From NCBI GenBank assembly GCA_046340555.1, contig JBKDSL010000045.1:1-10910 (forward strand): a DNA stretch of 10,910 nt. Reading direction: 5' to 3'. Of this stretch, positions 1-6,545 are shown piece by piece (within the stretch, counting starts at the first letter, position 1; each line of letters starts with the position of its first letter). This DNA is from JALRAP01 sp046340555 (GTDB lineage: Bacteria > Bacteroidota > Bacteroidia > AKYH767-A > OLB10). The position numbers and the translations under genes are program-made. The notes below the pieces were generated by a model that was not told the origin of the DNA, searched no databases, and worked only from the letters and a program-made list of their open reading frames with translations.

Positions 1-32
1 GAAAGAGTAGGCAAAACATAAATTTTCAAAAA

Positions 33-461
33 ATGAAAAAAATAATTTTATCACTAACTTTTATGTTAGTTACTGCATTAGGTTTCAGTCAAAACATAAC
101 CTATTCAAAAGACTATGCTGGAAATACTGTTGCAAAAGACCAGTATGGAAATGTTATAGCAAAAGGTTCTACTGACTATTCTGGTAATTTCGTATGGAAA
201 GACCAATATGGAAATGTAATAAGTAAAGAATCAAAAGATTACTCTGGAAGAACTGTATCAAAAGACCAGTATGGAAATACACAAAGCACAAGGTCAACTG
301 ATTATTCTGGGAATGTAGTACAGAAAGACCAATATGGTAATACTGAATACACTTATAAAAAAGATTATTCAGGTAATACAGCAGTTTATGATAGTAGAGG
401 AAATAAGGTTGGAACTTACAAGAAAGATTATTCTGGTAAAACTGTCTTTGTGGAGGAATAA
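33..461 (+). CDS. Exported protein of 21-residue tandem repeats
   Basis: The 142-residue product starts with a signal peptide (residues 1-20, charged MKK, hydrophobic core, likely cleavage at GFSQ/N), so it should leave the cytoplasm. The rest is five complete 21-residue repeats starting at residue 27, plus an 11-residue partial sixth. The consensus is D-Y-S-G-N-x-V-x-K-D-Q-Y-G-N followed by seven variable polar residues. Each unit holds two similar half-motifs (DYSGN and QYGN), so the fold may be a beta-repeat with Tyr and Gly-Asn turns, like YD-type or beta-roll surface repeats; that is inference. No catalytic motif, T9SS domain or lipobox is visible. The start is preceded by an A-rich stretch, usual in Bacteroidota. 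A terminator follows directly, so it is probably transcribed alone or from a gene left of the window. I do not recognise the family and assign no function. Confidence 0.85.
   Translation: MKKIILSLTFMLVTALGFSQNITYSKDYAGNTVAKDQYGNVIAKGSTDYSGNFVWKDQYGNVISKESKDYSGRTVSKDQYGNTQSTRSTDYSGNVVQKDQYGNTEYTYKKDYSGNTAVYDSRGNKVGTYKKDYSGKTVFVEE
111..461 (+). repeat. 63-bp in-frame tandem repeat, 5.5 copies
   Basis: Units lie at 111-173, 174-236, 237-299, 300-362 and 363-425, with a partial unit at 426-461. Each begins at the codon for Asp in the D-Y-[AS]-G motif. The first four share the KDQYGN block; the fifth has diverged to YDSRGN. The period is exactly 63 bp with no indels, so the array probably grew by whole-unit duplication and then drifted at the seven variable positions. 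Confidence 0.9.
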
Positions 462-465
462 TTGT

Positions 466-501
466 AAGAGCAGAGTTTTAGGATAGTAAAAATCTGCTCT
501 T
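466..501 (+). terminator. Hairpin terminator after the repeat-protein gene
   Basis: aagagcaga (466-474) pairs perfectly with tctgctctt (493-501). After one mismatch the stem continues with five A-T pairs (476-480 with 487-491), leaving the loop ggatag. The right arm runs into a T tract (500-504). This is a strong rho-independent terminator shape and separates the repeat-protein gene from the DUF2188 gene. Confidence 0.75.
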
Positions 502-527
502 TTTAAAACGCTTAAATAAAAAATATT

Positions 528-761
528 ATGGCAAAGAATAATCAACACGTTGTCCCACATAACGACAATTGGGCCGTAAAAGGTGCTGGAAACGAAAAAG
601 TTACAAAAAACTTTGACAAGAAAACTGACGCAATTGACTATGCAAAAGAAATTGCAAAAAATCAGCAATCTGAACTAATTATTCACAAAGGAGACGGAAC
701 AATCCAAAACAAAAATAGTTTTGGTAAAGACCCAAATCCACCGAAAGACTTGAAACCATAA
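528..761 (+). CDS. DUF2188 domain protein
   Basis: This 77-residue cytoplasmic protein matches the DUF2188 family along its whole length. The opening HVVPHNDNWAVKGAGNEK (residues 7-24), the central K-x-D-A-I-D-Y-A-K-E-I-A-K-N-Q (about 32-46) and the ending SELIIHKGDGTIQNKNSFG with DPNPP are the usual family blocks. The family is small, widespread, often on mobile or accessory DNA, and has no established biochemical role known to me. There is no signal peptide or membrane segment. The start is chosen by the family N-terminus; upstream is A-rich with no clear Shine-Dalgarno. The stop lies 18 bp left of the attC-like inverted repeat arm, an arrangement typical of an integron cassette gene. Identity of the family is firm; function is unknown. 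Confidence 0.9.
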   Translation: MAKNNQHVVPHNDNWAVKGAGNEKVTKNFDKKTDAIDYAKEIAKNQQSELIIHKGDGTIQNKNSFGKDPNPPKDLKP

Positions 762-766
762 AAAAA

Positions 767-904
767 ACGGCATACAACAGGGGTTTTGCGAAAAAGCGGG
801 TTCAGTGCTTAATTGAACATTTGGAATGCTAATGTACATTTTTGCTAATACGAACATTTGTGCTTCTAAATCCGCTTCTTCGCAAAGCCCCAAACCGTTA
901 ATCC
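767..904. repeat. Long inverted repeat, attC-like
   Basis: The left arm 780-799 (ggggttttgcgaaaaagcgg) is complementary to the right arm 872-891 (ccgcttcttcgcaaagcccc) at 18 of 20 positions. The stem extends inward through 800-805 and 866-871 with one G-T pair and one mismatch. Outside the arms, aacgg on the left (767-771 region) mirrors ccgtta on the right (895-900). The loop holds a perfect 10-bp palindrome, aatgtacatt (831-840), and a direct repeat gaacatttg (815-823, 852-860). Outer boxes ATACAAC and GTTAATC each differ at one position from the attC core consensus RYYYAAC / GTTRRRY. The overall length of about 130 bp suits attC. No integrase is in the window, so the attC reading is tentative; the inverted repeat itself is certain. 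Confidence 0.6.
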
Positions 905-937
905 ACTACCAGCTAAATATTCCCACTACCATCCTTC

Positions 938-1260
938 ACCGCCCACAAATGCAAAGAGGCCAATGTGCGTATACAAGTTCTTGACGAAAGATATACCCAA
1001 ATCCTGAAGGATGGATTCCCGCTCTACGGCGGATTCTCCGGATCATTAAGCATCATGCAAATACCGCCGCTCGATCTGCCTTGGCCGAATACACATGGAA
1101 ACAATACACCTTCTTTGGAAACGTTGAAAACTACACAGACGTTCGTCAGACCAACTACGGCAGTATGAACTCAGGTCCCAATGATACACCTCAATTCACG
1201 GAAGTTTGGGACCCCCATGACGGTATTGTGTTTAACGCAGGACTTAAGATTCGATTATAA
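938..1260 (+). pseudogene. TonB-dependent receptor, internally deleted remnant
   Basis: Two reading frames carry two ends of one outer-membrane receptor. About 947-1078, read in the frame of position 965, gives a TonB plug segment: N-V-R-I-Q-V-L-D-x-R-Y-T-Q-I-L-K-D-G-F-P-L-Y-G-G-F-S-G, then S-I-M-Q-I-P-P-L-D-L. In intact relatives this leads into a (K/R)-Q-V-E-I-I-K-G block. From about 1084 to the stop at 1258-1260, in the other frame, runs a typical last barrel segment: AEYTWKQYTFFGNVENYTD, then Q-T-N-Y-G, E-V-W-D-P-H-D-G and a closing GLKIRL ending in an aromatic/hydrophobic beta-strand. Some 500-600 residues between plug and barrel end are missing, judged from usual receptor length, and the join near 1079-1083 is out of frame. 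The signal peptide and N-terminus are absent too. It cannot make a working receptor. Confidence 0.75.
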
Positions 1261-1279
1261 TTTATTAAATTAGACAGTT

Positions 1280-1336
1280 ATGAAACGCAAAGGATATCCT
1301 CAATGCGTCTTTTGCCAAATACTTGTAGGAAATTGA
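1280..1336 (+). pseudogene. Possible HIT-family gene scrap
   Basis: An 18-codon frame reads MKRKGYPQCVFCQILVGN and then stops. C-V-F-C-Q-I-L-x-G resembles the N-terminal zinc-binding C-x-F-C-[KR]-I block that opens many HIT (histidine triad) hydrolases. In another frame just downstream (about 1368-1405) DAYPRIHPKNP is loosely like the following D-x-x-P segment. No histidine triad is present. It sits between the deleted receptor and the CIA30 gene. Ten residues of similarity is little, so this could be chance. Confidence 0.25.
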
Positions 1337-1450
1337 ATAACATGAGCCTCTCATGCCTGGTGGATGCCTATCCTAGAATCCATCCCAAAAACCCCTCAAG
1401 TTGAACAAATCAGCAATACGGTTGTTTGGAATATTACAATATCCATATAT

Positions 1451-2008
1451 ATGAAAACCGTACTGATACTAGTTTTAACGATCACAGGTATTAACTTGAT
1501 AAAAACCGATTCAAAAATCGACTTTGGAAACTCCGCAGGCAAAACAAAAGACTGGTATGTGATTTCTGATAATGTGATGGGAGGCGTTACAACATCCTAT
1601 TTGGAATACTCCGAAAATTCCATGATTTTGAGTGGCGTGCTGTCATTGAAAAACTTCGGTGGCTTTTCTTCCGTTAAAACCAAGTTCAATAGTTTCGATT
1701 TGTCTGCCTACAAAGGTTTGAAAATCAGATACAGGTCGTCATATCCGAAATTCGCCTTCACTTTGGAGGATAGTAAAAACTGGATGTATCCTTATTACAA
1801 AGGTCATTTGCCGAACTCCAAACCAAACACATGGACGGAAGCCACTCTGTATTTCAAGGATTTCAAAGAATATCAAATCGGTGAACCTACTGGCGACATG
1901 CTTGAGCAAGTCAGTTTGAAAAAAATGGTCAGACTAGGTATCATGACCACCGATAAAAAAGAAGGCTCCTTTTCGATCGAGGTCGATTACATTGAGTTTG
2001 TTAAATGA
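1451..2008 (+). CDS. CIA30-family (NDUFAF1-like) exported protein
   Basis: The 185-residue protein has a short N-terminal hydrophobic segment (MKTVLILVLTITGINL) and then one CIA30 domain, the jelly-roll carbohydrate-binding-like fold first named for complex I intermediate-associated protein 30. Hallmarks are W35 followed by S-D-N-V-M-G-G (39-45), the N-F-G-G-F-S-S block (68-74), G-L-K-I-R-Y-R (89-95), W128-x-E, and a final strand E-V-D-Y-I-E-F (177-183). Bacterial members are mostly uncharacterised, and the mitochondrial role in complex I assembly should not be carried over. The frame stays open upstream to 1364, but the added 29 residues have no family likeness and 1451 begins directly at the signal sequence. 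The hydrolase gene follows after 112 bp on the same strand. Family assignment is good; the cell location (periplasm or membrane-anchored) is inferred. Confidence 0.85.
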   Translation: MKTVLILVLTITGINLIKTDSKIDFGNSAGKTKDWYVISDNVMGGVTTSYLEYSENSMILSGVLSLKNFGGFSSVKTKFNSFDLSAYKGLKIRYRSSYPKFAFTLEDSKNWMYPYYKGHLPNSKPNTWTEATLYFKDFKEYQIGEPTGDMLEQVSLKKMVRLGIMTTDKKEGSFSIEVDYIEFVK

Positions 2009-2120
2009 TGCAATTGTTCGAGTCATTTCTGTAAACTACTAGCCTTATTTGGCTGATCAAACAACCAGCTTTTCAAACGGATTAAACTTTTTACTACCTT
2101 TATAATCAAAGGTCCGGTTT

Positions 2121-3434
2121 ATGAGAAAGTCGTTGATCTTATTCTTCCATTTAATCGTACTTGTCACCTCGTCACTAGCACAATCGTTCGATCCAATTTT
2201 GGCAGGACGACTGCAGAACGTGATTGACAGTATGCGAACCAGCAACAACATCAAAGGGATATCGGCATGCGTGATTTATCCCGGGGTAGGTACATGGAAA
2301 GGAGTTAGCGGTGTATCGCATTTCGGAACGCCCATAAACTCCAATATGGAGTTTGCCATTGCCAGCAACACCAAGCTATTCACGGGTGTTTTGATGCTCA
2401 TGTTAGCCGAAAGCGGTTTGCTTTCGCTAGAGGACTCACTGCATGAGCATCTGCCCAACTTCAACAACGTCGACTCCAGCATTACCATCCGTCAGTTACT
2501 GAATCATTCCAGTGGATTGGATGATGTAACAAGCGTGCCCGGTTATCCCGATTCCATTCTGAATGACCCAAACCGTATCTATACCGCTGCAGAGTTGATT
2601 ACCTGGGCCGGCCCTCCCATTTTTCCTGCAGGCACGGATTGGAATTATTGCAACACCAATTATCTTTTGGCCGGCATGATTGCCGAAAGTGTTACCGGGC
2701 AGCCATACGGGCAGTTATTGCATGATAACATCCTTACCCCTTTACAGCTCGACAGCACATTCTTGGATGTGTATGATAGCGTTTTATACGCCATAGCCCA
2801 TCCATGGCAAAACGGCTTTAACAACAATTCTATTCCGCGCAAATCGCTCAATAGCGCTGCTTGGGCCGCTGGCGCCATGTACTCCACATCCGGCGAGATG
2901 GCTCAATGGTACGATGCTTTAATGAATGGACAGGTGTTGAGCCCAAGCTCCTTTCAGGAACTCACCACATTTGTGGGATCAGGTAATTACAGCATGGGCA
3001 TTGCAGAAACTACTGTTGTTAATCGGACTGTATGGTGTCATGGTGGCTCTATCTGGGGCGGTTATAGCTCCAATATGATGTACGATACAACAACAGGTAT
3101 CATTATATGCGTTTTGACCAACCAGCTTCCCGCTCCAGCGTTCCAAACATCAGTACAATTGCTGGCAACGATGGTCAACAATCCGGTTGGATTAGCAGAA
3201 GGTCTCCTAGAAACACCGTCTTTTCAGGTCTATCCAAATCCCGCATCCGACCGTGTCTGTATTGAAGACCCGCTGAAGCTGTTGAAAGAAGTTCAGATTT
3301 TTCACCCTGGCGGAGAGCTTATTTGTTCTTACGATACAACCGAGTTTTCAATTTCATCGCTTCCAAATGGTATTTATTTTATGTTTGTGAATACTGCCAG
3401 CGGTGTGTATGTAAGAAAGGTTGTCAAGCAGTAG
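2121..3434 (+). CDS. Secreted serine hydrolase (beta-lactamase family) with T9SS sorting domain
   Basis: The 437-residue product has a signal peptide (1-21, ending LAQ/S), a class C beta-lactamase-like hydrolase domain (about 28-350), and a T9SS type A sorting domain (about 368-437, opening with V-Y-P-N-P-A-S-D and closing with the G-x-Y-x-R-K-V-V-K strand). The three catalytic boxes are intact: S82-N-T-K85 (nucleophile and general base lysine), Y176-C-N178, and H307-G-G309 in place of K-T-G. The His-Gly-Gly form is usual in esterases, D-aminopeptidases and other penicillin-binding-like hydrolases rather than true beta-lactamases, so a peptidase or esterase acting at the cell surface or outside is the better guess. 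The sorting domain would be removed during export across the outer membrane. The substrate cannot be told from sequence. The gene is complete and its start is fixed by the signal peptide. Confidence 0.9.
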   Translation: MRKSLILFFHLIVLVTSSLAQSFDPILAGRLQNVIDSMRTSNNIKGISACVIYPGVGTWKGVSGVSHFGTPINSNMEFAIASNTKLFTGVLMLMLAESGLLSLEDSLHEHLPNFNNVDSSITIRQLLNHSSGLDDVTSVPGYPDSILNDPNRIYTAAELITWAGPPIFPAGTDWNYCNTNYLLAGMIAESVTGQPYGQLLHDNILTPLQLDSTFLDVYDSVLYAIAHPWQNGFNNNSIPRKSLNSAAWAAGAMYSTSGEMAQWYDALMNGQVLSPSSFQELTTFVGSGNYSMGIAETTVVNRTVWCHGGSIWGGYSSNMMYDTTTGIIICVLTNQLPAPAFQTSVQLLATMVNNPVGLAEGLLETPSFQVYPNPASDRVCIEDPLKLLKEVQIFHPGGELICSYDTTEFSISSLPNGIYFMFVNTASGVYVRKVVKQ

Positions 3435-3447
3435 TTTCTTTATCGGC

Positions 3448-3480
3448 TTGAAATGGAAAATCGACCTAAGTCCATTTCAA
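3448..3480 (+). terminator. Weak hairpin after the serine hydrolase gene
   Basis: ttgaaatgga (3448-3457) pairs perfectly with tccatttcaa (3471-3480) around a 13-nt loop, 14 bp after the hydrolase stop. The stem is A-T rich and no T tract follows, so it may be a weak terminator or an RNA 3' end stabiliser rather than a strong stop. It argues mildly against cotranscription with the transporter gene. Confidence 0.4.
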
Positions 3481-3540
3481 AAATACGGCAATAGGATGAC
3501 GATCTTAATAGTGATTTTTTCATTCAGCATATAACAATAA

Positions 3541-5013
3541 ATGAACATCACCAAATCCATTCGCAAAGTAATCACCGCGTCCTCGGTAGGCACCATGATT
3601 GAATGGTATGACTTCTACATTTTCGGAAGCTTAGCACCCATCATCGCTACCCAGTTCTTCCCTAAGGAGAACCCAACCGCTGCTTTCCTGGCTACGTTGG
3701 CTGCATTCGGAGTAGGATTTGTGATCAGACCCTTTGGCGCATTGGTGTTCGGAAGACTGGGCGATATAGTGGGAAGGAAGCACACCTTTTTACTTACGTT
3801 ACTGATTATGGGAGGATCCACTTTTTTCATCGGACTGATTCCAGGCTACGAAACAATCGGAATATTAGCACCCATCATTGTGTTTGTGTTTCGAGCATTA
3901 CAAGGATTGGCCCTTGGCGGGGAATACGGAGGAGCTGTTATCTATGTGGCGGAGCATGCTCCTGATGATAAAAGAGGATACTTCACTAGCTTCATACAAA
4001 CCACTGCAACGGTTGGGCTACTGCTTTCATTATTGGTCATTCTCGCTTGCCGCGCATTGCTTTCGGCGGATGACTTTAATACTTGGGGATGGCGACTGCC
4101 ATTCCTTTTCTCTTTTTTCCTGGTGATTCTTTCCTACTACATCCGCACCAAGATGGAAGAATCCCCGGTGTTCAAACAACTCAAGGAAAAGGGGCAGACT
4201 TCGAAGAACCCGCTTAAAGAGAGTTTCGGCAATTGGTCGAATTTGAAGTTCGTGCTCATCGCATTGTTCGGCGCTGTTGCCGGACAAGGTGTTGTATGGT
4301 ACACAGGCCAGTTTTATGCGATGAATTTTTGCATCAAAACACTGAGTATCGACTCGTCGCAAATCCAGTGGATGTTGATTCCTGTATTGCTCATCGGAAC
4401 TCCATTCTTCATCGTCTTTGCCAAATGGTCGGATAAGGTTGGCAGAAAATGGATCATGTTAACTGGGATGGCGCTAGCCGCTTGTAGTTATATGACGCTT
4501 TACAAAGAAATGGCCAAGCAAGCCGATTGGAAAAACTGGACTCCTGTATCAGAAGTTGCTAGCACTTCAGATCCTGAAAAATCTACTGGAATAAAAAGCA
4601 CCAAGACTACCAACATCTATTCATACACCAACGGAGGAAGCAGGTCAGAGGTTATCGAATACAAAGACGTTACCAAAGCCAACATCATTAAGACCACCAA
4701 CACGATTACCCTTCCGCAACGAAATCTAATCATCATTGGAGTCATCATTTTGATACAACTCCTATTCGTTTGTATGGCATATGGGCCAATTGCAGCTTTC
4801 CTAGTAGAGCTATTCCCTCCTAGATTGCGCTACACATCCTTGTCACTACCTTATCACATCGGCAACGGTGTATTTGGAGGGCTTACCCCTTTGATTGCTG
4901 AATCGATGGTGGTAGGTACTGGAAACATCTTTGCAGGGCTATGGTATCCGATTATCGTGGCCGGGGTAACGGTAATTCTTGGTGTATTTCTGATAAAAGA
5001 AAAGCCTATATGA
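3541..5013 (+). CDS. MFS transporter, metabolite:H+ symporter (MHS) family
   Basis: The 490-residue inner-membrane protein has the twelve-segment MFS plan and the MHS signatures: the opening S-S-V-G-T-M-I-E-W-Y-D-F-Y-I-F-G (14-29), G-R-L-G-D-I-V-G-R-K (71-80) in loop 2-3, R-A-L-Q-G-L-A-L-G-G-E-Y-G-G (118-131) in segment 4, a second S-D-K-V-G-R-K (297-303) in loop 8-9, and E-L-F-P-P-R-L-R-Y-T-S-L-S (423-435). This family includes ProP, ShiA and KgtP and moves small organic acids or osmolytes with protons; the substrate here is unknown. About 70 hydrophilic residues (321-394), rich in Thr, Ser and Lys, sit between segments 9 and 10 on the predicted periplasmic face, where most relatives have a short loop. 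The following gene is on the other strand, so the transcript ends here. No substrate-catabolism genes adjoin it. Confidence 0.9.
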   Translation: MNITKSIRKVITASSVGTMIEWYDFYIFGSLAPIIATQFFPKENPTAAFLATLAAFGVGFVIRPFGALVFGRLGDIVGRKHTFLLTLLIMGGSTFFIGLIPGYETIGILAPIIVFVFRALQGLALGGEYGGAVIYVAEHAPDDKRGYFTSFIQTTATVGLLLSLLVILACRALLSADDFNTWGWRLPFLFSFFLVILSYYIRTKMEESPVFKQLKEKGQTSKNPLKESFGNWSNLKFVLIALFGAVAGQGVVWYTGQFYAMNFCIKTLSIDSSQIQWMLIPVLLIGTPFFIVFAKWSDKVGRKWIMLTGMALAACSYMTLYKEMAKQADWKNWTPVSEVASTSDPEKSTGIKSTKTTNIYSYTNGGSRSEVIEYKDVTKANIIKTTNTITLPQRNLIIIGVIILIQLLFVCMAYGPIAAFLVELFPPRLRYTSLSLPYHIGNGVFGGLTPLIAESMVVGTGNIFAGLWYPIIVAGVTVILGVFLIKEKPI

Positions 5014-5259
5014 TGCCGATATTATACGAGCAATGACAATGGGCATAAGTAAAGTAAGCTTTTCAACCTACAAGCCAACTGGATGAATATTGAACATTCC
5101 TTCATCCGCATCTCGCGAAGCATGGCATTTTTATGAACTCCATAGTAATAAAAAAAGGTTTTAGATAAACGCAACAAGATTATCAAGTTCGTACTATCAT
5201 GCGTGTGCTGGGCCTGAATCATACTGACAAAACGATTTTGGGTAATCTTCAACGCGTCG
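5014..5259. other. Intergenic region between convergent genes
   Basis: This stretch separates the plus-strand transporter from the minus-strand GAF-PAS gene. I see a short inverted repeat, ggatgaa (5081-5087) with ttcatcc (5101-5107), but no hairpin with a T tract that would be a clear terminator. An open minus-strand frame (5022-5276) overlaps the 3' end of the GAF-PAS gene by 17 bp but has no recognisable family or likely protein composition. I call no gene here. Confidence 0.4.
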
Positions 5260-6477
5260 TCACAACTTTTTCCCATTGATTACAGAAGGTATTTGATACC
5301 ATTCCGATTCTAAGTTCATTTTTTTCAAAACCTTTGACATGAATTCACCTTGTCTCTGAATAACCGAAAGATCCTCTACAATTTGTTTTATACGCACATT
5401 CACTTCTGTCTTATTTTCGATTTCGCTAATTTCATTTACCAGTGATTCCAGTACGGATGCAAAACCAATAATTAAATTAGCTGGCTCCAGCAATTCAAGT
5501 GAAACCAGTTTGGTCATTTGAGAAAGTGCGGTAAAACTGTCTCGGCTACGATCTATCTCCATTTGTTTGTTTCGGCTTATTTCCTCTTTGAGCCGCTCAA
5601 GCTCTGTTATATTTCTAGCTGTGGCATAAATCGTCTTTGTGGACCCCAACGGAATGGCGTTCCAACTCAGCTTGATATATTGACCATTTTTGCAACGATA
5701 GCGATTGTGGAAGAACGCTAATGCCTCATTATCATTCACCATTTTTTGCATAACACTTTCTGTATCCTGCTTGTCATCATCATGAACAAAATCCATAAAC
5801 GGCGTATTAAGCAATTCTGTTTCAGAATAACCAAGCTCTGAAACAAAAGAATGGCTCACCCTTCGGAAATAGCCATCCATGGTAGCCTCGCATAGTAAAT
5901 CGGGAGAAAGAAAAAAGAAATTATCCATTTCAATCACTTTCGCTTCCAATCTGTTGCGTTCGTGTTTGTGGCCCAAATACTCCATCGCACTTGCAGCCAA
6001 CGTTGTAAGTACGTCCCGCTGAAGGTCCGATAATTCGTTAGGTTGCCGGTCTATAACACATAGCGCTCCAAGCTTATCGCCACTTATCGCAACCAACGGA
6101 ACTCCAGCATAAAAACGAATATACGGTTCAGATTGAACCAATGGATTTCTTTGGAATCTACGGTCACACTTGGCATCATTTACTTCAAATATATTGTCTT
6201 GCTTGATCGTATAATTGCAAAAAGCAAGGGAGCGTTCAGTACCCTTTATTTCGAGACCGTATATGGCTTTGAATATCTGCCTTTGTTCATCCAAAACCGT
6301 TATTGCAGCAATTGGGACATCACAAACTTTTGCGGCCAGGGAGACGATTTTTTCGAGATATGGGTCGGCATCCTCGTTCGTTAGTTCAGGATATTCCCGC
6401 AATGAATTCAATCGTTGTAATTCAAAATCACTTTCAGTAGTATTCAAGATATATTTCATTTGTTCCTTATTTTTCAT
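5260..6477 (-). CDS. GAF-PAS sensor with degenerate histidine-kinase dimerisation domain
   Basis: Counting from the chosen ATG at 6475-6477, the 405-residue cytoplasmic protein has a GAF domain (about 36-165; V-P-I-A-A-I-T-V-L-D, F-Y-A-G-V-P-L, L-G-A-L-C-V-I-D), a PAS domain with PAC motif (about 185-295; L-S-P-D-L-L-C, L-G-Y-S-E-T-E-L-L, Y-R-C-K-N-G, A-R-N-I-T) and a helical tail. The tail segment S-L-E-L-L-E-P-A-N-L-I-I-G-F-A (326-340) aligns with the kinase H-box S-H-E-L-R-T-P-L-N-A-I-I-G-F-A, with Leu327 at the phospho-acceptor His. The second dimerisation helix seems present (I-V-E-D-L-S-V-I-Q to M-N-L-E-S), but the protein ends there with no ATP-binding domain. It cannot autophosphorylate by the usual route and may sense and dimerise only. 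The frame runs up to a GTG at 6489, but AGGGTG at 6484-6489 sits nine bases before the ATG and suits a ribosome binding site. Confidence 0.85.
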   Translation of the reverse strand: MKNKEQMKYILNTTESDFELQRLNSLREYPELTNEDADPYLEKIVSLAAKVCDVPIAAITVLDEQRQIFKAIYGLEIKGTERSLAFCNYTIKQDNIFEVNDAKCDRRFQRNPLVQSEPYIRFYAGVPLVAISGDKLGALCVIDRQPNELSDLQRDVLTTLAASAMEYLGHKHERNRLEAKVIEMDNFFFLSPDLLCEATMDGYFRRVSHSFVSELGYSETELLNTPFMDFVHDDDKQDTESVMQKMVNDNEALAFFHNRYRCKNGQYIKLSWNAIPLGSTKTIYATARNITELERLKEEISRNKQMEIDRSRDSFTALSQMTKLVSLELLEPANLIIGFASVLESLVNEISEIENKTEVNVRIKQIVEDLSVIQRQGEFMSKVLKKMNLESEWYQIPSVINGKKL

Positions 6478-6483
6478 TAACAA

Positions 6484-6489
6484 TATCAC
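6484..6489 (-). promoter_or_regulatory. Shine-Dalgarno that decides the GAF-PAS start
   Basis: On the minus strand AGGGTG precedes ATG (6475-6477) by about six to nine bases. It overlaps the alternative upstream GTG codon. Because most genes in this window lack any Shine-Dalgarno, its presence favours the downstream ATG. Confidence 0.4.
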
Positions 6490-6531
6490 CCTGTATAAAA
6501 ATACATTAAATGATATACTTCATGAATAAAT

Positions 6532-6545
6532 GTGATTATTATCAC
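6532..6545. promoter_or_regulatory. Crp/Fnr-like palindrome upstream of the GAF-PAS gene
   Basis: gtgattattatcac is a perfect 5-4-5 palindrome (GTGAT-N4-ATCAC). With flanks it reads TGTGA-N6-TCACC, nine of ten bases of the Crp consensus TGTGA-N6-TCACA, and it is also close to Fnr TTGAT-N4-ATCAA. Its centre is about 60 bp upstream of the minus-strand GAF-PAS start. A loose Bacteroidota -7 box, TATTTTTA (6496-6503 on the minus strand), would put the site near -49. Regulation is inferred from position only. Confidence 0.35.

Noticed and set aside
1364..1450. Longer N-terminus for the CIA30 protein starting at 1364
   Set aside because: The added 29 residues have no signal-peptide or family character, while 1451 opens directly on a hydrophobic export segment.
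2071..2102. TTTC-N20-TACCTTTA as a promoter for the serine hydrolase
   Set aside because: Both boxes have one mismatch to TTTG / TAnnTTTG; too weak to list as a feature.
4030..4362. Minus-strand 110-codon frame inside the transporter gene
   Set aside because: It is a shadow of the transporter's codons and has no family likeness.
5022..5276. 84-codon minus-strand frame downstream of the GAF-PAS gene
   Set aside because: It overlaps the GAF-PAS gene end, has no recognisable motif, an unlikely composition and no ribosome binding site; the missing kinase ATPase motifs are not in it.
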